Positions 33,817-45,306 of a stretch of 64,000 nucleotides of DNA are shown here, piece by piece (position 1 is the first letter of the stretch; each line of letters starts with the position of its first letter). This stretch comes from Pegoplata infirma (Eukaryota; Arthropoda; Insecta; Diptera; Anthomyiidae). The notes beneath the pieces were generated by a model. It was not told the origin of the DNA and did not search any database. It was given only the letters and a program-made list of their open reading frames with translations. The DNA lies in contig OY992536.1 of assembly GCA_963921195.1 (NCBI GenBank), positions 105,364,778-105,428,777 on the forward strand, written 5' to 3'. Made by a program: the position numbers and the translations under genes.

Positions 33817-34388
33817 AACAAGTAAAAAAGTGAAATTCGGCCTTGCCGAATGTAGTGATACCCTCCACAATTTCAAAATGGTTATTCCAAAAAAAAATTT
33901 TTTTAAGAGAAAATTATTTTAGAAATAAAAAATTTCCGCGAAAAAAAATTTTGTAAAAAAAAAATCCGCGATTTTTTTCTCTTTTTTTCAAAAAATATGT
34001 TCGTACTTTTTTAAATACCATTTGGTGTTCAATTATGTTCACATATGTCATCCAGCAGCCGAATTGAAGCGTTTTGTATTTTTAGGTTATGTTGAATGTA
34101 CTAAAATTTTTGAGGTGTGCTTACATTTTCGTTCATAACTTTTGAACCGCTGAACCGATATCGCTCAAATGCAATACCAAACTTCTCGGGAGAACTTCCA
34201 ATAAAAATGTTAAGTTTCAGTCATATCCGTGTAGTATTTTGGTCGTGATCACCATTTCCACAGACAGACAGACGGACAGACGGACATAGCTAGAATGTCT
34301 TAAAATCGATAGGGGATCATGAATATATATACTTTATGGGGTCCCAGACCGATATTTCGATGAGTTACAAACGGAATGACAAACTTAT
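33817..34388 (+). mobile_element. DINE-like subfamily A, cut by FB2 copy B
   Basis: AACAAGTAAAAAAGTGAAATT, TCGGCCTTGCCGAAT and GATACCCTCCACAA at the start, GACAGACGGACAGACGGACA at 34264-34287, and 'acggaatgacaaacttat' at the end. Very close to the copy at 4708-5330. The terminal hairpin is missing after the FB2 insertion. Confidence 0.8.
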
Positions 34389-34744
34389 ATATGAGGCATT
34401 CCACACCAAATGTCCAGCGAAAAAAAAACACGTGTACCGTAAACTTCTGAATAGCTTGTATGGTTAGCCCTATATGGAACTTAGAAAATTGCGTTTTTGG
34501 TTTTTCAATTTTTTAAAAACTGGGCTTAGGAGGCGTGGTCAAATATTGGAAAAATGGTAAAATTTGTGGCGAGTTGCCTTGATTAAATATTTATCACATT
34601 AAAACGGAATGTAACACAATCTTAAAAATTTACATTTTTATATAGTTTTGCATGGGCTATCGATTATTTTTTTTTTTTTTTTAATTTTTAGAGCCCGTTC
34701 TGAAATTTTCCATTTTTGTTCTGTATTTATTGTTGACCTGTGTT

Positions 34745-34928
34745 GATTATTTATGTTGTTGTTTTTCGTTCGGCTTAAGGTCACATAAAAATTATAAATA
34801 AAAAATCTTAGAATTTTTGTATTTTTAATTTTGTTTATTTTTCCATCCGATATTTCGACCAAACATCGATGGTCATCTTCAGGGATCTACAAAATACATA
34901 TAGATTTAACATTTAATTTTTTTTTTTT
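34745..34928 (-). repeat. PLE terminal repeat, inverted 5' copy
   Basis: Reads 'ttgtttttcgttcggctta' to 'ggtcatcttcagggatc', the reverse complement of 40436-40608 with very few differences. It contains the CTGAAGA...GAAA motif on the minus strand at 34842-34887. Confidence 0.85.
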
Positions 34929-34976
34929 AAATACAGAACATACAACACGGGAGGCACACCGCAGTACTAATTCATC

Positions 34977-35396
34977 ATGTACAAAAAGCTGAAAACAAAA
35001 TACAACAAAAACACCAACAACATCATTGGTAATTATTCAAAGCATAGCCGATCTCTTGCAAGATTAAAACCAACAACAACTTTTTTAATTAAGTGTAAGA
35101 AAATAGGTTTAATACCAAATTTTATTCGTAATACGACAAAAAACATTTATAACATTTTTAAAGTTAAAAACAAAATAGCTTTAAATACTCAAAATGATTT
35201 AGAAAGTATTGTTTATAATTTTCACATTAGAATATTAAATTTATTGATACAACATAAACACAGACAGACAGATTTGGTGGGAAAACAATTAGTAAAAACA
35301 AAACAGACACTTGAAAGAATATTAGACATGCAAGATCTATTATTATTTATTGAGAGCGAAAATATTTTACATGACAAACTCAATAACAACAAGTAG
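34977..35396 (+). pseudogene. PLE ORF, N-terminal part (cut by DINE insertion)
   Basis: 139 codons from ATG at 34977, with an in-frame TAA just upstream at 34968. The product is lysine- and asparagine-rich, with SRSLARLKPTT and GLIPNFIRN segments. These are in the place of the poorly conserved N-terminal region that precedes the DKG motif in Penelope proteins. The last codons and the TAG stop come from the inserted DINE (AACAAGTAG). Removing the DINE puts this piece in the same frame as the codons from 38069 onward, so the two parts were one ORF of roughly 780 codons or more. Family ORFs are usually a little over 800 codons. Confidence 0.85.
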
Positions 35397-38069
35397 AAAA
35401 ATTAAATTCGACTTGGTCGAATCTATGAATACCCTCCACAATGTTATCTGATAGTAATTTTCAAAAAAAAATATCAAAAATTGCATTACAAATTTTTTAT
35501 TAGAAATATATCAAGAAATCTTTTTTAAATTTCAACTCAGTGAAACTGAAATAAATGTTATAAAAAACCGGCAGTTTTTGGAATTAAGAAAAACTGTAAA
35601 TGCAGTTGTGTAAACAAGACCTTGAACCATCACTGAGCAATGTTTAAGGATTACCCCACTTTATCCGTAAAAGTTACAGAGGGTTAAAGTTGAAAAATCG
35701 ATAAAAATGGCTTGAAATAATCCATAGTTTTTACATTATTTCGCTTTTTTTTTTAAGTTCTCCTTATATTTCAATCTTTTCCGGCATAACACAAAGTCAG
35801 TACATATAAGAGATTATTTTAATGTTGGTTTGATAGATGCTTCATCGCTTGGTAAGAAGTTATAAGACGGTTAAATTTTGAAACCAAAAATTAAGAGTTT
35901 TTAAATTTTCGAGGTTTTTTGATCAGGGATTTCGGCCCCCTCTATAAAATGAAAAAAGTTGAACTAGAGTTGGTAGCTGTTGTAATTCTTAACATTTTGG
36001 AATTAATCCCGTTAATGTGCCACGAATAGTTAAGGAGTTTCAGCAGATCAAAGTTCGCAAGAAAAAACGTAATTTTTTTAAAATACCAGTTTTTCGCGAG
36101 GCACATTCGCGGTTTCATTCGAAATTTGGTGGACTCTTGCGTAAACCGAGTTTTTTGTGAGTTTACATAAAAAAATCACTGGCGGGTTTATAAAAAATAA
36201 ATTGCAAAAATTTTATGGCATTTTTGAAAATTGTGCGAAATTTGCAAATCTGTTTCCTATTTTTTTTAGTAGCAATTAATGCATCATGTTCATTTAAATA
36301 CACCAAAAGACGTGCCTTAACGAGTAGAACTGATTTGCTTTTTGACTTTTTACTTTAAGCCATTCTGAGCGGAAAGCGCGATGATTTTATCTAAACCTGT
36401 TTTGATCTGGCACATCCAAGGCTTTACACGAAATCGGATGAAATTTTTTTTAAATGAAAGCCCACTTGATGTGTCATCATAAAATCACAGGCGGGTTAAA
36501 AAATTTTGATGATTATAGATTTTTTGGACCATATTAAATTTTCTTGTTATAAAAAAGCATCACCGAATTTTTTTTAACTACTGGTACAATGATACGATTT
36601 TCCGTGATTTTCTTCAGTAATACCAACGCGTATTGCCTAAATACATATGTTATAAAAAATTGTGAAACTTTTCTTTTACCGCGAATTAATCGCGATTTTA
36701 GGTACTTAGATATTTTTTTTTTTAAATCGTTTGGTCATTAAAGGGTTAAATTTATATCATATATTTTAGAAGAAATGATATATCCTGGCATGTTTTAATA
36801 ACGCATGCAACAAATGTGTAGAAAATAAAATCTTTAAAATATTTTTAAGATTTTTAAAACCGCTAAATCTTAAAACCGCCATAACTTTTGACCCCCTTGC
36901 GCGATTTAATTGACGCGAACGAATTTCTTATTCTTAAATAGCATCTAATATTTATGCCAACTTTCATCGATGTGCCATCAAAACAAAAATCACATCTTTT
37001 TTAACTCAAAATTTAAGTCTAAAACGGAACTCCTCATATATATTATTTTGAGCCAAACTTTCTTTTAATCAATCAAATTTTTTTGAGTGTAAAATTTTTT
37101 TGACTGTCAACATTTTTTTGAGTCTGCCATTTCATTAAACAAAAAAAAAATAATAATGTGTATTTTATTTGAGTGTAACATTTTTTTTTTGAGTGTAAAT
37201 ACTTTTTTAGTGTACAATTTCTTTGAGTAACAAATTACTTTGTAAAATATTTTTGTTGTTTTATACCTATAATGTCATACAAAAAAAAAAAAACTATTTC
37301 ACATATTTTCTTCTTTTTATATTACCATCTTCTTCTTTAAAAACCAAAAACAAATTAACATTCAATCATACACATACTTTATTTGATTTTTTCCCGTTAC
37401 ATACAGTAACACTCACAATAACAAAACAATAACAAATATTTACTTGTCTAACAACTAAACTGCACCCCACGACAAGAAAACAAACAACAACAAGTTTTAC
37501 AAAACTGGTATTTCACCATGCTTATAAAACTTGTTTAACGAGTTTTCAACAGTTTAAGGTGAAACAAATCTGAAATTCACTGCTTTGCTTATAACTTTTG
37601 AACCACTGAACCGATTTTGCTGAAATTCAAAACCAAACAGCCTCGAGAAACGACAAATATATATGCTAAGCTCCAGCCCCCTCAGAATTGTCTTTCGAAA
37701 GTTATAGTGGTTTTAATCTTGTAAATTCGAAAAATACCCTTGCCGAAATTTACTATTTTGCTCATAACTTTTGAACCACTGGACCGATTTCGCTGGATTG
37801 CAATACCAACCTGACCCGGTAAATGGAGAACATATATGTCAAACTTCAGGAGCCTCCGTAAAGTCTTTCAAAAGTTAGCGTGTTTTCAACGGACAGACAG
37901 ACAGACGGACGGACGGACGGACGGACGGACGGACATCGCTAGATCGACTTAAAATCGATCAAGGATCATGAATATATATACTTTATGGGGTCCTAGACCA
38001 ATATTTCGATGTGTTACAAACGGAATGACAAACTTATATATACCTTCTATCACTAGAGTGGAGGGTATA
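35391..38069 (+). mobile_element. DINE-like subfamily A, unusually long (2.7 kb), within the PLE ORF
   Basis: The 5' end is AACAAGTAGAAAAATTAAA, TTCGACTTGGTCGAAT and ATACCCTCCACAA. The 3' part has 'gaaccactggaccgatttcg', GGAC/GACA repeats at 37892-37933, 'gaatatatatactttatgg' and a hairpin ending GGAGGGTATAA. The middle, about 35590-37060, is unlike other copies, holds mixed-composition sequence, and may be another insertion or captured DNA. I find no target duplication for it. Confidence 0.8.
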
Positions 38070-40069
38070 ACAATAAATCAATACACATCAAAAAGCTACA
38101 ACAATTAAAGGATGAACATAATAAGAAAATTAAAATCAACAACAACAACAACGAAGACTGGTTTGTAAACAAAACTGATAGGAATATACCAACGAACGTT
38201 AAATGGTTATTGTCATTGGGGCCGAAGCATGCATTACCGAATACAACAACAACTTTTCCTTTATTTAAATGTATTGCTGATGGTGAGGATATAATTCGTA
38301 CACTCGACAACAGAGAACAACAGGAGATCGCGAGAAGCAAACTAACGTCACTCATAGACGGACACTTAAATAAAACCAAAATTAATGTTAGAGACAAACA
38401 AACTATTGATACAGTGGTACAAACGAGGGAATTTTTGAACAAAAATGAGGATGTTTTTATTTTAAGTTCTGATAAGGGCAATAAAACCGTAGCTATGATG
38501 AAAGATGATTATATACAAAAAATGAGGGAAATTGTAGGTGACATGTGCACTTATCAACGTTTGAAAAAGGATCCAACCGCCGTCTTACAGAACAAAAACA
38601 ACTTATTAATAGAAAAATTGTTTAATTTAAATCTAATAACGTTACAAGAAAAGTATAAATTAATTACCCGAACATCAGTACCTCCTAGGATATACGGATT
38701 ACCAAAAACACACAAAGAAGGAACTCCTCTTAGGCCAATTTGTTCTTCTGTTAATTCTCCAGCATATGGTTTATGCAAATACGTGGTAAATATATTAAAA
38801 AATCTTACGAAAGAATCTAAATACAATGTGAAAGATGCAATAGATTTCAAATCAAAAATAAATAATACTAGAATAGAAGACGATGAAATAATGATTTCGT
38901 TTGATGTAGTGGCCTTGTTTCCGAGTATTCCGGTCAATCTTGCTCTCAAAACAATTGAAGAAAACTGGAATATTTTGGAAAATTATACCCAGATACCAAA
39001 AAAGCTTTTTATGGATATCCTTTCTTTCTGTATCAAAGATACAAGATACTTCAAATATGAAGATAAAATATTTGAACAAAGAAAAGGAATGCCGATGGGA
39101 TCGCCAGCATCACCGGTAGTTGCTGATATTATAATGGAAAAGCTTCTAGACTTTTCAGTAGATCAGATGAGAGATAAACCAAAAATTATCACAAAATATG
39201 TGGATGATTTGTTTTTTATAATAAAAAGAAAAGATGTAAATGAAGTTTTGGGAATTTTAAACTCATTTAATAGACAGATTTCTTTCACGAAGGAAGAAGA
39301 AAATGGTAATAAAATACCGTATTTAGATTGTGTCGTTCTTAGACAAGAAAACGTGCTTAGGATAGACTGGTATCAAAAACCTACATCGTCTGGAAGACTT
39401 ATAAACTTCTACTCCAAACACCCCAGGCGAATGATTATAAACACCGCAACAAATTTTATAAGACGTGTTTTAGAGATAAGTGATGAAGTTTTTCACAAAA
39501 ATAATTTAATAAGAATTAAAGACACGCTTCGGAAAAATGAATTTCCCAAAAAAACTATTAAAGACTTAATTAAACACGCAAAATCAAAAATTCTTTGTAC
39601 CAAAGAACAAGAAAAATCAAACAAAATATTCAAATCGGTAACTTACATCCCCGGATTTTCCGAAAGACTTAAAAATTCTGACATATACAACAAGGAAAAA
39701 TACGAAATAGCGTTAAAAACAAATAATTCGGTTTACCAATTATTCAGCAAAACTAAAACAAAATTTGAAAAAGAAGAAAAATCAAACTTGGTCTACAAAA
39801 TCAACTGTGAGGGGGACGGGTCCTGCATATGCCCAAAAGTATACGTGGGGACTACAAAATCAAAACTTAAGACAAGATTATCAGGACACAAATCTGATCA
39901 AAAAGCTGTAACAAAACCGATTGAACAAAAAACTGCGCTTGCAGCCCATTGCACATTAACCGGCCACAAACCAAACTTCAACAATGTGAGTCAGGGATGG
40001 AAAATCGGAATTTTTAAATGGTACTGGAGCTCAACCAAAAAAGTACTTTTTCGCCCTCGACGGTACTAA
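38069..40069 (+). pseudogene. PLE ORF: reverse transcriptase plus GIY-YIG endonuclease
   Basis: Open from 38069, with the first ATG at 38210. Numbering from that ATG gives 619 residues. The DKG motif is at 88-90. RT fingers read PPRIYGLPKTHKEG (158-171) and PLRPICSSVNSP (173-184). Motif A is SFDVVALFPSIP (230-241), motif B GMPMGSPASP (293-302), the catalytic YVDD 330-333, and the thumb-like WYQKPTSSGR 387-396. The GIY-YIG endonuclease starts near 528 with VYVG at 544-547, followed by a conserved-type R (555 or 558) and H560. Members reverse-transcribe at a nicked target, often with exposed 3' ends. The last about 25 residues, from 595, come from a hAT MITE, so the endonuclease C terminus is lost. 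The copy therefore looks inactive. Confidence 0.9.
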
Positions 40070-40422
40070 AAAATTAAAGTCCAGTTTCGGTACGACAAAC
40101 GTCGTTCGTCTGCGTCAAATAAGAAGAAACTAGGTATAATTCAATATAAAAGTTCTTAAATTGATGACATCCTCCTTATTCGTTTATTTATTTTTTAGAG
40201 AAAACTTCAATAAAGGTTGGCTAAAATTAAAAATTTCATTTATTTGAAGCTTTTTAAACATTTATCCAATGAAAATCGGTCGATTTATTGGATTTTGGTT
40301 GAAAAATGTATGAAATCGTCTGGTATAGAAAAGGTACTAAATCAGTCGCGGGGGTACTACGGTATTTTTGAGAGTGAAAAAGTACTGAAAAAAGTACTAA
40401 AGTACTAACTTTTCCATCCCTG
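39992..40422. mobile_element. hAT MITE inside the PLE endonuclease, 431 bp
   Basis: Inverted ends CAGGGATGGAAAA / TTTTCCATCCCTG, and an 8-bp duplication, ATGTGAGT (39984-39991) against ATGTGAGC (40423-40430), with one difference. The interior has repeated 'aaagtactttttcg' and 'aaaaagtactaaagtact' blocks. It supplies the terminal residues and the TAA stop of the PLE frame. Confidence 0.85.
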
Positions 40423-40435
40423 ATGTGAGCAAAAA

Positions 40436-40608
40436 AAAAAAAAAAAATTAAATGTTAAATCTATATGTATTTTGTAGATCCCTGAAGATGACCATCGATG
40501 TTTGGTCGAAATATCGGATGGAAAAATAAACAAAATTAAAAATACAAAAATTCTAAGATTTTTTATTTATAATTTTTATATGACCTTAAGCCGAACGAAA
40601 AACAACAA
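40436..40608 (+). repeat. PLE terminal repeat, 3' copy
   Basis: 'gatccctgaagatgacc' to 'ccgaacgaaaaacaacaac'. Contains CTGAAGA (40482-40488), a GACCA/TGGTC stem (40490-40494 and 40503-40507) and GAAA (40508-40511). This matches the CUGANGA...GAAA layout of hammerhead ribozyme cores reported from PLE terminal repeats, apart from an extra U before the stem. Confidence 0.8.
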
Positions 40609-40814
40609 CATTTTCCATTTTTTAAAAAAGTCAATTTATCAAAAATCCGGCCACTTTTTTTTCTGTTTTTTCAATTTTTTTTTTTAAAGTTTAGATGTTT
40701 GTCCATCCACACAAAAAAAAAAAATCAGAAAAACATTTTTCGTTTTTTTCGAGAAAATCGCATTTGAATTTTAAATTTCATAACAATTTTGTAATTTGCT
40801 TGTATTTTCTTGTA

Positions 40815-40870
40815 TTAACGTTGCGAATGAGTAATATTCATGCAATTAATATTACTCATTCGCAACGTTA
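40815..40870. repeat. Central perfect hairpin of FB2
   Basis: 24-bp stem TTAACGTTGCGAATGAGTAA(TATT) with loop CATGCAATT. It marks the symmetry centre of copy B. Copy A has the same hairpin with mismatches near 24720-24772. Confidence 0.9.
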
Positions 40871-41539
40871 AATCAAGAAAATACAAGCAAATTACAAAAT
40901 TGTTATGAAATTTAAAGTTCAAATGCGATTTTCTCGAAAAAAACGAAGAACGTGTTTCTGAATTTTTTTGTGTGGATGGACAAACATCTAAACTTAAAAA
41001 AAAAATTAAAAAAAAAAAAAAAAGTGGCATGTTTTTTAATAAATTGACATTTTTAAAAAATGGAAAATTTCAGAACGGGTTCTAAAAATTTTCAAAAAAT
41101 AAAAAAAAATTTAATCGATAGCGCATACAAAACTATATAAGAATGTAAATTTTTGAGATTGCGGTGCATTCCGTTTTAATGTGATAAATATTTAATCAAG
41201 GCAACTCGCCACAAATTTGACCATTTTTCCTATATTTGACTATGCCTTCTAAGCCCAGTTTTTGAAAATTAGAAAAACCAAAAACGCAATTTTCTTAGTT
41301 CCATATAGGGCTAACCAAAAAACCTATTCAGAAATTTACGGGACACATGTTTTTCGGTAACGGGACATTTGGTGTGGAATGCCTCATATATATAAGCAAT
41401 TTTTTTTTTTCGCAAGCACTATTACCTATTACCGATATTTTCAAAATATCAATATCTCGAAAACTAGCCATTAGATATCAAAATCTTTACCAGATTCGTG
41501 TTCAGCATGACAAATTCAATGAGATACGTGGTCTAATTT

Positions 41540-42098
41540 TTTATACCCTCCAACCACAGTATGGGGGTATACTCACTTTGTCATTCCGTGTGTAACGCAT
41601 CGAAATATCGGTCTAGGACCCCATAAAGTATATACATTATTGATCAGTGATCCATTCTAAGACATTCTAGTGATGTCCGTCTGTCCGTCCCTCCGTCCGT
41701 CCGTCCGTCCGTCCGTCCGTCTGTGGAAGACACGATACAGTCCAAAGTAAAAGAGCTAGACTCCTGAAATTTGGCACGAATATGTTTTATGGTATTGGGC
41801 TGGTTAAGTTCGAACATGGGCAAAATCGGATCAGGGGGAAAAAAGTTCCCCTCTTAAGAACTAAACAAACCTCTAAAAAAAGCCATTTTTTATAGGTTTT
41901 TTGTACTTTTGCTTAGCAAACGAAACATTTTTATGACAAAAGAAGTTCAAAGTCTTGCAGTTGGATCAATGAAGGTTGTCTCCCACCGATGGTACCCCCC
42001 CCCCCAAAAAAAGACGCCCCTGTTTTTTTTTTTTTTAACGTGTTGGAGGGTATAAAAGATTCGGCACAGCCGAATTTAACACTCTCACTTGTTTTTTT
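41540..42098 (-). mobile_element. DINE-like subfamily A, full length, minus strand
   Basis: TATACCCTCCAACCACAG hairpin at the 3' end, 'taggaccccataaagtata', a (GTCC/GTCT)n microsatellite at 41678-41722, a C-run at 41996-42005, then GGAGGGTATAAAAGATTCGG and CAGCCGAATTTAACA, ending ACTTGTTTTTTT. At about 560 bp it is the shortest complete copy. Confidence 0.85.
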
Positions 42099-42398
42099 TA
42101 AATTTTGAAAATTTTTTGGAAATTTACAATGGGAGTTGGCATTTATTTTCCCCAAAAAAATATGTACTTTGAGTTAGCAGAATAACAAAAATGGATGTAA
42201 AACAACAACAAATTATTTTTTTGCTCTGAAATTCTTACCACAGATGGGTATTGCATAGGGGAGCTATTTGCCATCGGAAACTCATTTCGGTCAAATTTGA
42301 GTTGGCATATTTTGAATATAGGTTCACGATATACATATTTACTTTTGGAACATTACATTATTAAATCGAAATCACTGTCACTGTCGCTGAATGGTTCA
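42099..42398. other. Sequence downstream of the hAT transposase remnant
   Basis: No repeat from elsewhere in the window is seen. Possibly the 3' untranslated or terminal part of the hAT element whose transposase fragment lies at 42399-42949. Confidence 0.35.
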
Positions 42399-42949
42399 TC
42401 ACAAATAATTATACGAACAATGAGGTGAAGAATGGGTGATACCAGTGGAAGTGTAAGGTTTTTCCTCAAATGAATTACCAAAATCGATTTCGTCCTCAGC
42501 CGGTACAATCTTTGGGGAAGTATCCTTTTGTCGTATGTCTTTATTTGCGAGATTCCAGTTATGTGCTATAAAACAAACTTTTCCGGCATTATCTGCAGTT
42601 AATTGGTTTCCTTATTTTGAGTGGATGAAACTTTGAGTGCTGAATGAGCGTTCAGTGGCAGCAGAAGTGCATGGAGCAGTCAATATACGAACCGCTATCT
42701 TGCTCAATTCTGTGGACACACAAATACTTTTGCACCATGTAGAAGGATATATGTCTTCGACGCAGCTCCACACAAACTTGTTGGCCACAAATCCTCTTTA
42801 GCTTTATAGTTTGCTAGGTCCACCATTACATTTGTTTTTAAATTGGTACTCATTTCATAAATAAACTCCATTGCAGTTAGATAATCGGATGAACTTAAAT
42901 CGTGCCATTGACTATTGGGGTCATGGAAACTAGCAGCCAATGTATTGGT
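42399..42949 (-). pseudogene. hAT transposase, C-terminal remnant
   Basis: On the minus strand a frame from about 42949 reads LAASFHDPN and AMEFIYEM, as in the region before the hAT dimerisation domain. After a one-base frameshift near 42710 it continues with ELSKIAVRILTAP, the signature TSAATERSFS, then IHSK, an in-frame TAA, GNQLTADNAGKV and FIAHNWNL, ending at a TGA (42399-42401). SxATERxFS followed by about ten residues and N(x)LT is the conserved end of hAT transposases (hATC region). Residues upstream (zinc finger and catalytic DDE) are absent. The source element's ends were not found. Confidence 0.8.
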
Positions 42950-43098
42950 TTAATAGACATTTCCATCCTTTTATCAAAATAAAAAACAAATCCTTTTATC
43001 AACATAAAAACAAATTACTCATTTCAAATGTCGTTTCAGTTAAATGACAGACAGAGCTTGCCATATATTGTATTTCATATGTTTTTTTATAAATACTA

Positions 43099-43320
43099 GA
43101 GTTGTCAGTCGATTAAGAATAATTCGATTAATCGATCAAATAAAACCCAACTCTTGTTCGAATAATTCAAAAATGACGATTTTCGAATAACGAATAAATC
43201 GATTAATTAATGTCGATTAATCGATCAATTTTTTTTAATTAAAAAATTAAATAAATGCTAAGAATTTAATTTATTCTCATAAATTTTGAAAGATTTTATA
43301 CAAAATGTAGGAAAGTTAAA
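43099..43320. mobile_element. Possible hAT terminus with ATTAATCGA repeats
   Basis: TAGAGTTGTCAGTCGATTAA has the TAGNGNTG-type start of hAT elements and is followed by repeated 'cgattaatcgatca'. It lies just upstream of a hAT transposase-like fragment on the plus strand. No matching right end or 8-bp duplication found. Confidence 0.4.
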
Positions 43321-43327
43321 ATATATT

Positions 43328-43443
43328 GTAGCCCTGGATAGCACATCCATTATAGAATTAGGAAAAATTAATAATTCTTTTGCATCAGACTTACTAAAAC
43401 GTATTAAAATAAGAATTAATGAGAGACGTATAAAAATGTTAAA
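43328..43443 (+). pseudogene. Possible hAT transposase fragment (internal)
   Basis: Frame VALDSTSIIELGKINN ... SDLLKRIKIRIN ... shows protein-like composition and is interrupted by the Helitron-like repeat at about 43446. The plus-strand hAT C-terminal remnant at 48390-48590 follows that repeat in the same orientation, so the two were probably one transposase gene. Sequence similarity of this piece alone is weak. Confidence 0.35.
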
Positions 43444-44549
43444 TCTATATATATAATTTCCCTATTTGTGTGTTCCTCTTTTTTTGTCTATCCAGAGCTT
43501 TTTGAAGCCCACTGATGAGCTACAAAGCTGAAAATTGGCATGCATATACTAAAACACCTGATGCAGATCCTAACGTAGCCGGATTTTCGATTTTTGGTCT
43601 GTGGGCGGAGAAATAAGCGGGCAAGTGGGCGTGGCAAAATTCAATTTTTTGACGTTTTTGCTTAATTTAAAGCCCCCAAATGACTTAGGAAGCTGAAAAT
43701 TTCCTAGAATATAGTCCTAACGATGCCGCATATCCCTAAGTAGTCGGATTTAAAATTTTCGCAATGTGGGCGGAGAATTGAGGGGAAAAGTGGAGTGGCA
43801 AAATTTATATTTTTTTAACATTTTTACGTCTTTTGAAGCCCCCAAATGACTTAGGAAGCTGAAAATTTCCTAGAATATAGTCCTAACGATGGCGCATATC
43901 CCCAAGTAGTCGGATTTAAAATGTTCGCAATGTGGGCGGAGAATTGGGGGGAAAAGTGGCGTGGCAAAATTGGGATTTTGTAAAATTTTTACTTCTTTTG
44001 AAGCCCCCAAATGTCTTAGGAAGCGGAAAATTGCATAGCATTTAGTTCTAACAATGAAGCATATCCTAAAGTAATCGGATTTAAATTTTTTAGACCGTGG
44101 AAGGAGAATGAAGAGAAAAATGGGGCGTGGCAAAATTGTGTTTTTTAATATTTAATTTGAAGACCCCCAATGACCTATGAAGATGAAAATTGGCATTTTT
44201 GCTTATTTAAAGTCCTCTAATGACTTAAGAAGCTGAAAATTTCCTAGTCCTATCGATTAAGCATATCCTAAAGTAGTCGAATTTTAAATTATTGGACTCT
44301 GGGCGGAGAAATGGGGAGTGACAAAATTGGAATTTTTAACATTTTAACTTCTTTTGAAGCCCCCAAAGGTGGCGGGCAATGCACAGAATTGGCATGTATA
44401 TAGAAGGTTTCATGTGGAAGAACATGAAACCTTCCAGGAACACGAGCCTGGATAAATTTATTTCCATCTATTTTCTGAATATATATATTTTTTTGTGTTT
44501 CTCTTATTTTTTGTGTATCTAGCGCCTTTAAATCTCATTGATGGACTTA

Positions 44550-44940
44550 GGCTGAGTTTTTGAGTTGTAAAATTTATTGGTTTTAGGTTTAAACTGAGTT
44601 AAAACCACAAATTCTGTTTTTGAGATATGGTTTATTTTAAGTTTAACTCACCAATGATGGAGAGTTAAACTAAGGTACAAAAATGTAAAAAAAACACCTC
44701 TGATTTTCAAATATACTGGTTAGTATTGCCATGTTGTGGTATTTTATTCGAAAAAATGTGCAATGATGGCAACTATTCTAATTGGAAATGTGGCATTTGG
44801 TATGGCAATACCGCGTTAATCGACATTTGCTAAACTTGAACTGAAAAACAGAATGCTTGGTTAAACTTGGTTTTATTTTTATAAAGATTAATAAAACTCC
44901 CGGTTAAACTAAGTTAAAGCGATATGTCAAAAACGCAGCC
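44550..44940. mobile_element. PIF/Harbinger-like MITE, 391 bp
   Basis: Inverted ends GGCTGAGTTTTTGA / TCAAAAACGCAGCC, with a TTA duplication (44547-44549, 44941-44943). Copy 2 of the host repeat gives the empty site 'gacttaaaagc'. GG start plus TTA duplication fits PIF/Harbinger (Tourist-type). Confidence 0.85.
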
Positions 44941-45306
44941 TTAAAAGCTTAAAATTGGCATGTATATAGTAAAACACCAGGGACAGATTCTTACGAAGCC
45001 GGATTTTTTGCCTGTGGGCTGCGAATTACGAGAAAAAGGGGGCAAAATTATTTTTTAACATTTTAGAGTATTTTTAAGCTCCGCCCCAATGAATACGGAA
45101 GCTGAAAATCCCTAACATGTAGTCCTAACTATGAAGTATATTCTAAAGTAGTCCGATTTAACATTTTTGGAATGTAGACGGAGAGTTGAGAGGAAAAAGG
45201 GGCAAGGCAATATTGTGTTTTATTTTTTTTTTTTATTTGACTAACTTTAAAGCCCTAATGGCCTACGCAACTGAAAATTGGCAAGCATATTGTCCTGACA
45301 CTGGAG

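Larger units (their letters stand above)
34718..40609 (+). mobile_element. Penelope-like retroelement (PLE), disrupted
   Basis: A 13-bp target duplication, ATTTTCCATTTTT, flanks it at 34705-34717 and 40610-40622. A terminal repeat of about 170 bp sits at the 3' end (40436-40608) and an inverted copy at the 5' end (34745-34928). Partial, inverted terminal repeats of this sort are usual for Penelope copies. The ORF (34977-about 39993) encodes reverse transcriptase and GIY-YIG endonuclease and is broken by a DINE and a hAT MITE. A poly-A tract and probably a deletion follow the ORF. Confidence 0.9.
34393..41385. mobile_element. FB2 foldback element, copy B, carrying the Penelope-like element
   Basis: Starts GAGGCATTCCACACC and ends GGTGTGGAATGCCTC, with ATAT adjoining each end. 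Once the PLE is removed the element is about 1.09 kb. The centre is a perfect 24-bp stem with a 9-nt loop at 40815-40870 (TTAACGTTGCGAATGAGTAA...). The arms match copies A (22537) and C (59410). No protein is encoded by FB2 itself. Confidence 0.8.

Noticed and set aside
38053..38481. 142-codon minus-strand frame over the Penelope ORF
   Set aside because: Shadow of the RT-coding strand; hydrophobic antisense composition and no homology motif.
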